Positions 24,071 through 36,045 of a stretch of 64,000 nucleotides of DNA are shown piece by piece; position 1 is the stretch's first letter, and the number at the start of each line of letters is the position of its first letter. This DNA comes from Entonaema liquescens (lineage: Eukaryota > Ascomycota > Sordariomycetes > Xylariales > Xylariaceae): contig CADCSX010000002.1 in assembly GCA_902805475.1 (NCBI GenBank), positions 3,534,001-3,598,000 of the forward strand. The letters are read 5' to 3'. The notes under the pieces were generated by a model. That model searched no databases. It worked only from the letters and a program-made list of their open reading frames with translations, and was not told the DNA's origin. Both the position numbers and the translations under genes were made by a program.

Positions 24071-25849
24071 ATGTCGCTGCTAGAAGCATTGCCGCTTAAT
24101 GTTTTCAAGTCCCTCCAATATATCATCTTCATACCAATCATTGGAGTGGTCCTATACCTGATCCAGAATGAGGTCACTCGATATCGTAGCAGAGTAAAGA
24201 ACCTACCCGGGCCTCGCGGATGGCCCGTCGTCGGGAATCTATTCCAAGTAAATAACACACATTATTCGCATCCGTAGTCTGACCTCATACTAACGACACA
24301 ACAGCACCGCGACGTAATACCAGCAGAAACATACCGAAAGTGGTCTTTCAAATACGGCCCGGTCTTCCAGATCCAACTCGGCAATACAACCGCTGTTATC
24401 ATCAACTCCACGCGGGCGGCCAAACAGTTGTTTCTAGGACAGAGCCATGCGATGAACTCCCGACCGACGTTCTACGTGTTCCACAAGAAAGTCAGCAAAG
24501 CCGTGACTAGCATCGGAACTAGCCCCTGGGACGAGAGTTGCAAGCGGAGGAGAAAGCTTGCTGCAGGCGCACTGAATAGGAACCGCGTGGATAGGTACGC
24601 GCCGATCTTAAACCTAGAGGCGCGCGAGTTCCTAAAAGACTTATATTCGGCGTGTCGAGATGGTGCCATTGAGATCGACTTCCGGCCTGCCGTGAAGCGG
24701 TTCTCACTCAACCTAAGCCTAACACTAAACTACGGGACGCGCGTGTCGAGTGTGAAGTCCCTGACTGACGACCCGTTGCTCACCGAGATCATCTACGTCG
24801 AGGGTGAAATCTCCAAGTTCCGCGACACCGGGAAGAACTATGCCAATTACATCCCTCTATTGCGGTATTGGGAGCCCGTGGCAGAATTCCTAGGGCTCGG
24901 CGCACATCCCAAGAATCACGCTGCGGATATTGGACGTCGCCGATTGGAGTATAATAATATTCTTCTGGAAAAGCTGAAGGATGAGGTGGAGAGGGGTGAA
25001 GATAAGCCGTGTATTCAGGGGGCAGTACTCAGGGATCCCGAATCCGCGACCCTAACAAGAGAGGAGCTTATCAGCGTAAGCTTGAGCATGATGGCGGTAT
25101 GTATTCTATCGTTCCACTTGTCAGCGATTATGACTTGTAACTTACACGATGATCCCAAACAGGGCGCTGATTCGAACCAACCTACCATTTCTTGGGCCTG
25201 CTTGCTTCTTGCCCATAGGCCGGATATACAAGAAAAAGCGTACACGGCAATTAGAGATGCGGGTGTCCTCGATTTACCATCGAATAAATATGCCTCGACG
25301 AAGGTTGATTATATCGACGCCTTAACGAAAGAAATCTCACGATACTTCGTGGTACTGAAGTTGGCTCTCCCGAAAGCCACCTACACGGATGTGACTTGGG
25401 AGGGTGCCACGATCCCCACGAATACGATGGTATTTCTAAACTCCTGGGCTTGCAATCGAGGTACGTTTCAAATCCATCCCTTAAGAAATGAAAAGTACTA
25501 AGTTTCCCTCACTCTAGATCCAGAACTCTTTCCTGAGCCAGATACGTTCATCCCCGAGCGCTGGCTACCGAACGCCTCCAATATACACGCTCATCAATTT
25601 GCATTTGGAATCGGCGGACGGATGTGCGTAGCATCGCATTTGGCTCATAATGCTCTATATACGGTGTTCTTACACCTGATTGCCCATTTCCGTATCCTGC
25701 CTGCTGAAGGAGAAACAATAGAGGCAATTGATCCGATTAAGGGGCTAAAGGGAATGGCATTTGTTGGCACACCGCGCGGGTGGCGCGCTAGATTCGTCCC
25801 GAGGGAAGGTGAAAAGCTTGCGACTTGGTTAGAGAGTCCCGATGGCTAA
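24071..25849 (+). CDS. Cytochrome P450, CYP504 (phenylacetate hydroxylase)-like
   Basis: Four exons (24071-24247, 24305-25096, 25163-25460, 25518-25849) give 532 residues. An N-terminal membrane helix (about 11-30) is followed by the proline hinge LPGPRGWPVVGNL. The segment TSIGTSPWDESCKRRRK is typical of fungal phenylacetate 2-hydroxylase-like P450s (CYP504). The K-helix ExxR motif is in KEISRYF, followed by FPEPDTFIPERW. The heme loop is FAFGIGGRMCVA with the ligand Cys. All key residues are present and the reading is intact. The 66-nt intron at 25097-25162 is in frame and stop-free, so a reader without splicing would see 22 extra residues. It would hydroxylate a small, possibly aromatic acid at the ER membrane. 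The convergent SDR downstream may act in the same pathway, which is inferred from position only. Confidence 0.92.
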
Positions 25850-26027
25850 TATTAAAATTAAAAAACCGTAGTTTTCAGATTGGAAGCTCTGGAGTTCCTC
25901 GATGAATACTAGCAAATGATTTCTAGATAATCTGCCGTGTCCGACAATTTATATCGCAAGTAGAGCTATTGTATACTACACGTCTGGTGCCAACAATTAT
26001 CGCATTCCCATGGAAATCTGATGCGTC

Positions 26028-27077
26028 TTAATATGCCGAGGGTAAAACACCCAATCGTCCTCCATCCGTTACAAGTACATTTCCATTGATGTAAGCGCCA
26101 GCCTTGCTCACCAAAAACAGTAGAGCACCGGCGATGTCTTCATGATCACCAGGTCTCTCCTCGGGTACAAAGGACTTGGGCCATTCGGTCCGAGCGCTGA
26201 GGAATGGTTCGGTCATTTCGCTGGGGTAGACTATCGGGTTGTTTCTGTTAGCAAGTTAAAAATCCATAAGTCGGGCGGTAAATATCTTACACCCCGGGGC
26301 GATTACGTTGGATCGAATATTGTACGGCACAAGAGCGGTTGCTAGCTGCTTCATCAGGTGTATCAAACCAGCCTTGGTGCTTCCATAGGCATATCCGGCA
26401 ATAGGGACTCTGTTATAAGCACCGATGCTGGACGTTGCGATAACTTGGCTTCGCTGCTTCAAATTTCCACGCTTATTGCCCTCGTCAAGAAGCTCCAAGA
26501 ATGCAGCGACGGTGAAGAATACGCCTGCAGTGTTCACTTTATAGGTGTTGGTGAAGTTATCCACATCCCAGTCGAATATGTATTTCCGGAACTCCGTGAG
26601 GCTGGCATTTTGGGGCAATCCGTTCATAGTAGGGCCGGATACGCCAGCATTAGCTATCACAACATTGACATATCCTACTGCTGACTTGATTTCAGCGACC
26701 GCCCGTTCAAGGTCGGCTTTATTAGTAACGTCTCCTTGGATCGTGCGAATGTTTCCATGCTTCTGTATCAAGGCAAATAATAGGTGGCTGAGTTAATAAT
26801 GTGCCCAGGAACCGTCGTGCTCAAATGAGGTAACGTACAGCAGTAGCAGCAACTTTGTCCAAGTTTTCTTTGCGGCGACCGATAACATAGACAATTGCAC
26901 CATTACTCTCCAGAGCATTAACTATCATGGTACCAATGCCTAGAATTTATGTTGAGTTAGTTCGCTTATTGATCAACCCGACGCGTAGATCGACGCACCG
27001 CTTCCCCCGCCCGTTACAACGACGACCAAGTCCTTGACATTGAAGAGCTCATTACGGTCTATCGAAGATGAAGCCAT
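26028..27077 (-). CDS. Short-chain dehydrogenase/reductase (classical SDR)
   Basis: Four exons on the minus strand (27077-26999, 26939-26839, 26762-26291, 26230-26028) give 284 residues. The cofactor motif TGGGSGIG spans the first intron (about residues 23-30). NAG is present in VVIANAGVSG, the catalytic Ser is in ATSSIGAYNR and the YxxxK motif is YGSTK. The C-terminal segment APGFYPSEMT and the closing VTDGGRLGVLPS fit fungal SDRs that act on secondary alcohols or ketones with NAD(P)H in the cytosol. It faces the CYP504-like gene tail to tail, with about 180 bp between stops. Oxidation of a hydroxyl made by that P450 is a reasonable but untested guess. Confidence 0.92.
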
Positions 27078-27940
27078 TTTGAGGGAAATACAGTTTAATC
27101 TGTAGTTCGACAAGAGTAGAATGAGATTATGAACTGCCTAGTGAAATAGATTCTACAATTCCCGGCGAAAGTGAGGTGTTTATAATGAGTAGAAGAAGAG
27201 CTGAAACGACCGGGCATTAGCTAACTTAGTTGGCGTCCGGCCTATATAGGATTACTCAACTACAGGTGCCTTCCTCCATGCATATTGCTTCTTGCTTCTC
27301 AGGTACATGTAAATCGCCTGTGCCTGCAACAGCTAATGTAGTACATGAGATTGGGTGCTTAAACAGGCATGCGCATAAGTATATCTATAATATGTTCGTA
27401 TTACCTGCCTCACCTGAAATATTTCATTGTAGGTTAAAGAAAGAGCGTAGTTGTTCCTCCCATCTATCATTCCGTATAGTAACTCCGAAGTACCTCTGTC
27501 GTCATCCATGTTACCCCACTTGTGTTACCCCTAGTGAATGAAGTAAATAGCGTAACACATGTCGAATTATCCATTCACGCCGTTTACATCTCCAAGTCGT
27601 AGAGAGTACGAAAATGAAATCGGGATCTTATATACGTATATATAATAATCCAACATCCAACATCTCATGTCCTTTCACGGATTCAACTATTCCACCAATA
27701 TAACCCATTACCAAGTATACCCCGCAGCATCATGTCGATCTCCGTCCGCCGTGAACAGAATGCGACGCCAGATCGGGATGGAAACCCGAGCCACGATACG
27801 ACTTGGTGCTAATACCATAGACTGCTTGGGACCTAGTCAAGATGGAAAATTATAGATATCCGGCTATTTTCACTCGTAAACTATTTTTTTCGCTATGCCT
27901 GGGCTGTGATGAATTATCCGTCTATACTCACTGATGCATC
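27078..27940. other. Divergent intergenic region, no gene seen
   Basis: About 860 bp between the leftward SDR and the rightward DUF5695 gene, presumably both promoters. Short frames at 27230-27541 and 27667-27855 show no family resemblance. Confidence 0.5.
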
Positions 27941-30705
27941 ATGTTTCGCTTCAGGAGGGCACTCTTTATCGTCGCCTTCGCTCAGCTTTTCTGTAGCGTC
28001 GCATGCCAAAGTGATAATCTGGGTCTCAAAAATGGTTATATCACTGTTAAAACAGCTAATTTTAACGCCAAGATCGTCCGTGATGCGCAGGTACTTGCGT
28101 CGCTAAGTCCAGCTGGGGACTCATTCGACTTCCTGCCCTTCGATTTAATATCGGCTCGGGCTGGGAATGGCCAGTATCATTGGGGTGACATAACATTTCG
28201 TTATCGCCAAGGCAGTGATGGTCCGTGGATCGATGGCGATTCTGCGGCTTCCCGAAAAACGGTTGCCGCCTACAAGGTCAGGGATGGAGTCCTTGCTTCT
28301 TCGAATCTGACCCCAACACTTCCTGGCGCGGTGGCTTTGAATGTGACTCGTGAATGGCTTGATATCTCTGGTGATCTAGGCTTACGGTTCACCATCGAAA
28401 ACTCGGCGAATTCTCCCGTTGAGATAGGTAGCTTAGGCTTTCCCGCCGAGTTTAACAGCATTTTCACAAACCGCGCCGCAGCCGATACGCAGCGTCTATG
28501 TTCACTGTCAGATCCATATGTTGGTATGCATGCGGGCTACATCCGCGTAAACCCCGTTCGTGGAACTGGAGCTGCGCTCGTCGTGACGCCTCTTGCGGAT
28601 ACTCCATTCGAAGCATATCGGAATCTAGACGAGCCGTCTTATCAAGCCACAGCTTATGCCAGCCAGACTTTCGAGGGCCTTTACGAGTGGCAAGTATTTA
28701 GTCGAGCATGGGCTGAAAAGGAGTGGGCGGATGTGCAACCATGGAATCCACCTACGTCAAAAATTCTCCAACCGGGTCAGACACTGCAGTTTGGGGTACG
28801 CTTTTCGGTTGCGAAAGATGGCGTCCGTGACATTGATGAAACTGTGCGAAAAACAGGCACCCCCGTGGCTTTCGGTGTTCCCGGGTACATTATCCCGAGG
28901 GGATCAACATCGCAGCTCTTCCTCAAGGCTGAGTCGAACCCTATATCATTCTCTAGTGAGCCTGTGGAGTCATTGGCCTTCAGTCAACTCTCATCAGGCT
29001 CATACGGCATAACACCGTCACCAACCTTTTGGGGTCGCTCCAGGCTAACCATAGATTACGAGAATGGAAAAACTCAAACTATTCACTACTACGTTACCAA
29101 GTCCGGCACGGAGACCATTGGGGACCTAGGCAAATTTCTTACGACGAACCAGTGGTTCAACGACACATCAGACCCTTTTGGTCGCGCTCCGTCAGTAATG
29201 AGTTACGATTATGAAACTCGTTCTATCGTGACGCAGGACCCGCGGGTTTGGATAGCTGGGCTCAGCGATGAAGGAGGCGTGGGCGCATATCTTGCTGCGT
29301 TCCTAAAGCAAGTTATCCAACCAGATGCTGAGGAGGTTTCAAAGCTAGAGAAGTTCGTCGACAATGTTCTCTGGGGCACTATTCAGACGACAGATTTTGG
29401 TGTACGGAAGAGTATCTTCTACTACGAACCAGCGACAGTTCCAAAGTATTCTTATAATCCCGCAATCGACTGGTCTAGCTGGACATCATGGAACAAGGAG
29501 GCGGCATACGCAATCGATCGTGCCTATGACTATGTTCATGTTGCCGCAGCCTATTGGTCGTTATACCGAGTAGCACGGGCCTATCCCGAGCTAGTCAAGA
29601 GTCATGACTGGGAATGGTATATCAATCAAGCCTACAGCACCGTTATACGCGGCATGCAGTCCGACGTTGGATACAATCGTCTCGGATTAATGGGCGAGAC
29701 TATTTTTGGAGAGATCCTCACCGATCTGACTCGGGAGGGACTTACAACGCAAGCCAACACACTGACAAAAGCTATGAGATCAAGGGCTGCACAGTGGGAC
29801 TCCGAAGAAGTCCCTTATGGAAGTGAAATGGCCTGGGATTCAACCGGCCAAGAAGGAGTATACTACTGGGCGAAGTGAGTGCTTACCTCATACTCAGAAA
29901 CTCACAATTAGGTAGTTCTAATAAAACCACCAGATACTTCGGCTTCTCAAACACAGCAACAAAGACAGTAAACAGCGTCCTGGGCTACATGCCCACAGTT
30001 CCCCACTGGGGATGGAACGGAAACGCTCGCAGATACTGGGACAACTTCTACGGGGGCAAGCTCAAGCGCATCGAGCGGCAAATCCACCACTACGGCTCAG
30101 GTCTTAATTCTCTAGTCCTCCTATCCGCCTTCCGCGATAATCCCTCAGACACATACCTCCTCCAAGTCGGCTACGGCGGCGCCAGCGGACCCCTATCCAA
30201 CATCAACGAAGAAGGCTTCGCGTCCGCGTCCTTCCACTCATGGCCCGATACTCTAAAGTGGGACGGCTATAGCGGAGACTACGGCCCGGGTTTCCTCGGG
30301 CTGGTCCTCGGCTCTGGGACGTACGTCGCGCAACACGCTACCTTTGGGCTTCTCGCGTACGGTGGTGTCCTCTCCGAGACCGACAATGACGACGGCAAGG
30401 TTCTCGTGCAGACTAATGGCCCCGTGACCCGTCGCGTGTTTATCGGACCGTTAGGAGCGACGGTCAATGTGGATGCGGGGAGTATAAGCAGTTTCAGTTA
30501 CGACGCTTCGTCTGGTGCTATTTCCGTTGTATTAACACAGCTCCCTGGTGCGCCGAGAGCAGCGGCCGCGGTGCTGTGGGTCGATAGGAGTGGAGACGCG
30601 ACAGCCTACCGGGTATCAAGCCCAGAAGAAACCCAAGAGCGCGCGGGTTGGCGGATTCCGCTGATGGATGGTGATGATGTGGTTGTTGAATTGACGCGGA
30701 GCTAG
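27941..30705 (+). CDS. Secreted DUF5695 family protein
   Basis: Two exons (27941-29874, 29934-30705) give 901 residues. A signal peptide is clear (RRALFIVAFAQLFCSVACQ, about residues 5-23). The N-terminal half resembles a beta-sandwich domain with repeated Asn glycosylation sites. The C-terminal half is rich in Trp, Tyr and Gly (WGWNGNARRYWDNFYGGK) and looks like an alpha/alpha-barrel carbohydrate-active fold. This matches my memory of fungal and bacterial DUF5695 proteins. The enzymatic activity is not known to me. The gene is intact and is the last one before the housekeeping region. It may be an extracellular polysaccharide-acting enzyme unrelated to the PKS genes. Confidence 0.8.
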
Positions 30706-31195
30706 TAGGGTCATATGGGTAGCTATTATATAAGTTGTATATACTTGTTATATTCTAGCATCTTCAATTCCTCCAGGGGCCTACTGGATAAATCTAGAGA
30801 TTGTCAAGTTTCGTATTCAAGCGTCACGCAAAAAATGTAGTCGTGTAATTCAGATGTGATGAGGCTGCTTTCATATCTACGAGATGCATCGTAGAGTCCC
30901 ATGCCTATTATGTTGCTACTAAAACCCCTATTCTCGCCGCATGCTTTACTCGAACAGTGTTACCTGTACACCTTACCCGGTGGTTAACTTAGTGATCATC
31001 AGACACGCCATCGTAGGACTACTCTCCAATTATCACATAATTATTTAGCAGAGACACAGTCAAACTACGGATTTGAATACCACATTCGATACACGGATCG
31101 ATTCGTCCACGTCTATTAACAACGCCAATTTTCTGCGTCTAACGTACAGTGGTATCAGTCAGCCGTGCTCGCCCTTCTTGTCTACCCATTTTCAT
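30706..31195. other. Intergenic between convergent genes, no gene seen
   Basis: About 490 bp between the stops of the DUF5695 gene and CCT6. It would contain both 3' UTRs and polyadenylation signals. Confidence 0.5.
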
Positions 31196-33114
31196 TTACT
31201 CCTCTGCACCCTCCGGGCCCGGACCTGTTCGGCCCATTTGGCGGGCCTTGAGCATCTCGTCGCAGAGTAGAAGATTGGATGCGATACTTGATGAAGAAGC
31301 GACGCAGTTCCTTAGGACTCTGAATGAGTCGTAGACACCCTCCAATGTAGGGTCCATGGGCTGGCCGAGAACTAAATCAATCCGACGACGTTACCGTCTG
31401 CGTGCTCGTCTTGGAGGGAAGCAACTGTGGCAAGTTAGTTAGTATAACAAGATAGAATACGGAAGGATAAATATAACACGTACGTGCGTCTTGGATATCG
31501 TGACCCGCATTCGCTGCGAGGGTCTTGGGGATAATTAAAAGCGCATCGGCAAATGCGTCAACACCCCACTTAGCCTTACCCTTCACCGTCTTCTTGAAAG
31601 CATCGCTCTTCAGGTGAGCAGCACAAGCAACCTGGAAAGCACCACCACCAGGAACAACGCTCTTATCCACAATCATGTTGTACACGCTTCTCAGACCATC
31701 CCGGACCGCGTCTGTAATTTGTGTGATGGTGTGGGCATTCGGGCCCTTGATCATTAATGTAACAGACTTAGGGTCCTTTACTTCCTCGATGAATGTGTAT
31801 TTCTCTTCACCCAGCTGCTGCTCGTACACCAAGCCAGCCCAGCCAAGCACATCGGGAGACAGATCTTCTACACTGTTCTGTGCGACGCCACCACAGATGA
31901 GTTGCAGCCTCTCCATGTTTCTCCTCTTGGCTCTTCGCAGAGCGAAAATACCGTTCTTGGCCAATACGTCTAACGACAGCGGGTCGATACCCTTCTGGTT
32001 GACGACGACGAAGCCCTTGTTAGGGTCGTTCCCGCAGACTTCCTTCTTTAAGTCGACAATCTTCTTTAGTTTGGCATCGACGAATCGGCGTTCGCTCTCA
32101 ACCAACTTGTCGCGCTGTTCTGCACTGGAGTAGAAGAAACCAGAGTTGATTTCTGACTTCTCATACTCCAAGCTAACGTTCATGGTTAGGATGAACGCAT
32201 TTTCCAATCTCTTCGGCATATCTGGGTGTCTTGCACCGTGGTCCAATGCTAAACCGCGGATAAGTTGGGTATCTGAGGCGGTGCGGTGCTGCATCTTCAT
32301 GATTTCCACCATGTGTAAATCTGGCTTCGCGGGAGCTTGGTAGATGGCAAGGACGGCGTCGACGATATCAGGGGTCAGCTTCTTAGCAAGGCTTGCATTG
32401 AGCTTGGTAGATAGTGATGTCCGAGCGACAGAGAGTAGAAGTTCCCTATCGACCTCCTTAGGGAGCTTAAAGGAGTCCAGGAACTATAATAATGAATGAA
32501 GTAAGCATATGGGCTATGTGAGATGAATAAGACTGCATACCTTTAAGGCTTCGTTCTTTGCAATCTCAAAGCCCTCTGTTATGATTCGGGGATGTAATCC
32601 TTCGGCGATATATCTGTCTGCTTGTTTTAGGAGCTCTCCCACCAGCAAGACAACCGACGTCGTGCCATCACCACAAATATCGTCTTGCGCCGTCGCGGCT
32701 CGGGCAATCATGACCGCGGTCGGGTTCTGTATTTGCATCTCTCTTAGTAGGACGTTTCCGTCTTTTGTAAGTTTGATCTATTCGGTAAGAGTTAGCTAGG
32801 AGTCGTATATTTTATGTCCTACGTTGTTAAGACAGTTCGTACCTGTCCGGAGCCATCTACAAGCCTGCGATAAACATTAGCAACTGCATTTTCGAAATCG
32901 GCTTAGGATGGTTCATACATCTTAATGGTTCCTAGTGGACCCAAGTTTGACTTGAGAACATCTTGTAGCCCTTCGCCTGCGCTGATGTTGACTCGAAGAG
33001 CTTCACCCCGCCGCTTGCCTGAACGTCAATACTACTAATTCGTATTTGGGAATATTGCTTGGTTAAACGTACCCGAGATTCGGCCTTGGGATTAAGGAGC
33101 TGTGCAGCAGACAT
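31196..33114 (-). CDS. CCT6: T-complex protein 1 subunit zeta (CCT6), one apparent frameshift
   Basis: Six exons: 33114-33073, 33013-32919, 32864-32843 (22 nt), 32777-32541, 32483-31484 and 31424-31196, about 541 residues. The start [14 protein letters not shown], the ATPase motif [15 protein letters not shown] and [11 protein letters not shown] are chaperonin hallmarks. The overall match is the zeta subunit of the cytosolic ring that folds actin and tubulin. In the last exon the conserved order is [15 protein letters not shown] followed by [10 protein letters not shown], but the two halves are in different frames. One base is missing at about 31378-31380, where a TTT would be expected on the coding strand and only TT is present. 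Because CCT6 is essential in fungi, this is more likely a sequence error than a mutation. Intron 1 uses an AAG acceptor. Confidence 0.95.
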
Positions 33115-33692
33115 TTTTACCCGACGAAGTAGGATCTGCTGTAAAAAAAAAAAAAAAAGGTGCCTTAGTTAAGGTAGAAATCTGTAGTTATCGTCGTCGA
33201 GGGGCACACGGCGTTATTGGGGAGATGAGAGCTCGAAGCGGGTCAAGAAAGCACCGACAACTTTTTTTTCTGTAGCCTTATTTCCCAGTACAAGGTACAT
33301 ATTATACTTCCATACCAGTATCGATATGAGATAAAGCAAGCCTTGCTCCACGTACAAGTACCTATGTACCATAGATAAACCAGCGGGATTCTTGTTACCT
33401 AGGTGGGGTAAGTCGCCAGTCAGGGCCAGCCGTTGCAGCTAAGCCCCCACCTGTCATGACCGACCTTTTCTCCTTTCCCTTCTATTAGTGCCGTCCACAC
33501 TGGAAGTTTTAAGGGGTTCATCGTCGAACTTGTGTACCTAAGACAGCAGACAGTACACCAAAATACCTACATATGTAAATCACCTATTGGCTTTTGCATT
33601 AGTATTTTGAGGATTACCTACATGTATGAACAATTAATGTCTTAAGCAGGTACCAAGGTACCTAACTTATCTCAACTAGGTAGATGAAAATT
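33115..33692. other. Intergenic, CCT6 promoter side; A16 tract
   Basis: About 580 bp upstream of CCT6. It contains a run of 16 A at 33143-33158 close to the CCT6 start and several copies of short GGTACCTA/TAGGTA motifs, for example near 33386-33410 and 33650-33680. No gene seen. Confidence 0.5.
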
Positions 33693-35035
33693 CTAATGGT
33701 AAAGAGTCCTACGCCCTAAGGGTAGCCCATATAACAAAGCCATACGACGACGGTTCGAAACAACCTGCAATCCATCCAGTCTTTTTCCTAAGTTCCACTG
33801 AGAAATGACAGGCGAAATTTGGCTTATTGATTTTGAACGAGGTTGTTTGCTAAAGACAATGACTGGTCGAATCTGGGGCATCTTAGAAATCAGTTTTTGT
33901 ACTTCCTCGTGTTCTCTGTTCAATGCTTGTCTTCTACCCTTATAACCGAACCAGACATCAATAAATAGGTCTGGCTCTAATGACACTTCCTTCCCTTTAC
34001 TTAATAATGAAAAGAGCCATTGCTCCTCGAATAAGAACTTCAACTCATCATTCCATTGCTGATGGAGGTGTTTCAGTAAACACGAGGGACGTTTATGAAC
34101 TCTCTGTCCCATCCTCTCTACCGGATTGTCGAAAAATAATTCGAGGTGTTCGAAAACATTACGTAGAATTGTAGGCAGTCTTTTATCATCTAAAGCCACA
34201 ATTCCCAAGTCCTCTCCCTCGTCAAAAGGATCACACCCTCGGCGCCAGTTGTTGAGGTTGAACGGGACCACTAGCATGGAGAGATCAATAGCACGGACGC
34301 CTGTGAAGCAGCCCGCCTGTATGGCCTTCGTAAAGACTTTACTTGGTTCGTCGCCACGATACTGGTCTTCTACTGTCTCAAGAACATCGAGAACTACGGT
34401 ACCACCTCCGAGACACTTGTCCCATCCCCACCAGTCTTCGAAGACACGGATACTGGGGATGTAAATTGAGTCCTTTCTACGGTCAAACCATTCACAATGA
34501 AGCGGCTTACCAAACCCGCAGAATCGCAACCCGATACCCCATTTCGAGACGATTCTCTTGGATTCAGAGCATACTAGGGATAATCTCGGGATACCGAACG
34601 GGGGGAAAAGGGCACTAGACATGGATACGTAATCTCTCTGTGAGTTAAGGTTGATCACCTTTCCCTCTGGCACTACAATAGCAAAGGTTAATAACAGATT
34701 CATTCAATGTGTCGGGGAAGGGATCCCAAGTAGGGTTACATACTAGCCATTTCCCAAATCTGCTCACGAATCTCGTAGGGAAGCAGAGGGAAGAGATGAA
34801 AGCATTTTGTCTTTTTTCGTTCGTTTCTTTCGAGCATCCTCTTCTTCTTAACCCATTTCGGGGGTAATGACACAATACCTAGGCGCTTTTTGCGTTGCTG
34901 CTTGAGTGGATCGAAGAGATGAGCGTTTTCAGCAGTATATGGGGGTTCATGGGACCAGGTCCCATCATCATTTAATTTTGGTTTATCTCGGATGATAACA
35001 ACGGTTGGCTTCTTATTTGGATACATCATGGGCAT
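33693..35035 (-). CDS. 2EXR domain protein, function unknown
   Basis: Two exons (35035-34744 and 34672-33693) give 423 residues. The 2EXR domain starts near residue 76 with FHLFPLLPYEIREQIWEMA and continues across the intron with MPEGKVINLNSQ and then LSLVCSESKRIVSKW, the usual layout of this very large Sordariomycete family. The N-terminal 75 residues are basic and Lys/Arg-rich. The C-terminal part has no recognisable catalytic motif. The domain is F-box-like in its LP.EIR..IW core, but a role in ubiquitin ligation is not established. Confidence 0.82.
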
Positions 35036-36045
35036 ATTGTTAATTGTTTATTGTAGAGGTGGTGGCGCTTAGCAGCCACACAAAACCTCGGAAGATGCTA
35101 TTGATGGCATTTAAATAATATGTAGATCAAGTAAGAACAATGTAGACAATAGAAAGTGTCGGATAATAATCAACATGTATAGGCATATAGTAATAACAGC
35201 AAATACGTTACTAAAATATTAAGAATAGATAATTTGTTTTTCCATTATAGTATCACTCGCTACAGGGTCTAAAACCCGGCTGATGGAAGTAACTGAACGG
35301 TTGACAGAGGGTGAGTGTGGGTCAGCAGGTAGGTACCTAAATAAAGCTGGGAATGAGTATAAGTGATTTTCCGTGTTAATGTAGGTTGGAATAATATATG
35401 TATATGCCAACCTACCGGGAAATACAAAAAGATTGTTTCATGAAAAAGGAAGTTATAATACAATGATGCCTCCCTCGTAAATTTTGTCAGGCTGCCCCAC
35501 CGGACCTGGTTGCCAACGAGATCGGTGCCCCAGTCTGTCAGGAAAAAATGATGGAACTGACAGTTAAGAGAATGAGGGATGAGTAGAGTTTGCATCCAAA
35601 GTCACACTTTATCTCTGGGGACCCTGATAAATAGAATAGGCACTTCTCCTTTATCCAAGGCGCAGCCCAAAGTAAACCGTAAAGAATTACAAGTAGTTCA
35701 TTCCATAGATTGTTGGTAATCCTTGGGATTTTACAGAAACTAGAGTTTCTACACTGCTATATCTTGAGACCTTCTCTTTAAAACGTCTCTTAAGTATGTC
35801 CTGAAAATAGGGCCGTATTAGACAATTTGGAAAAGGGGTAGTAAACGCCAATTTCTAATATTCTTGTTTATGTGCAACTCGTCTACCATAATATCGGGTT
35901 AAAGGGGCGCTCCCCGCCATAATGATGGAATAGTGGCTCGTGCATTCAACACCGTGGATGTCTGCACGTTCACCGTCTCAATTCGTTAATCCATCAGCCC
36001 ATGTTTTTACCACCAAAAACATGTTCAACACATAAGAAATTGACA
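35036..36045. other. Divergent intergenic region, no gene seen
   Basis: About 1 kb of A+T-rich sequence between the 2EXR gene and the prenylcysteine lyase gene. Two overlapping leftward frames at 35219-35595 look like chance. Confidence 0.5.

Noticed and set aside
31675..32133. 152-residue plus-strand frame with a clean start
   Set aside because: It lies wholly antisense to the conserved CCT6 exon 5 and has no family resemblance.
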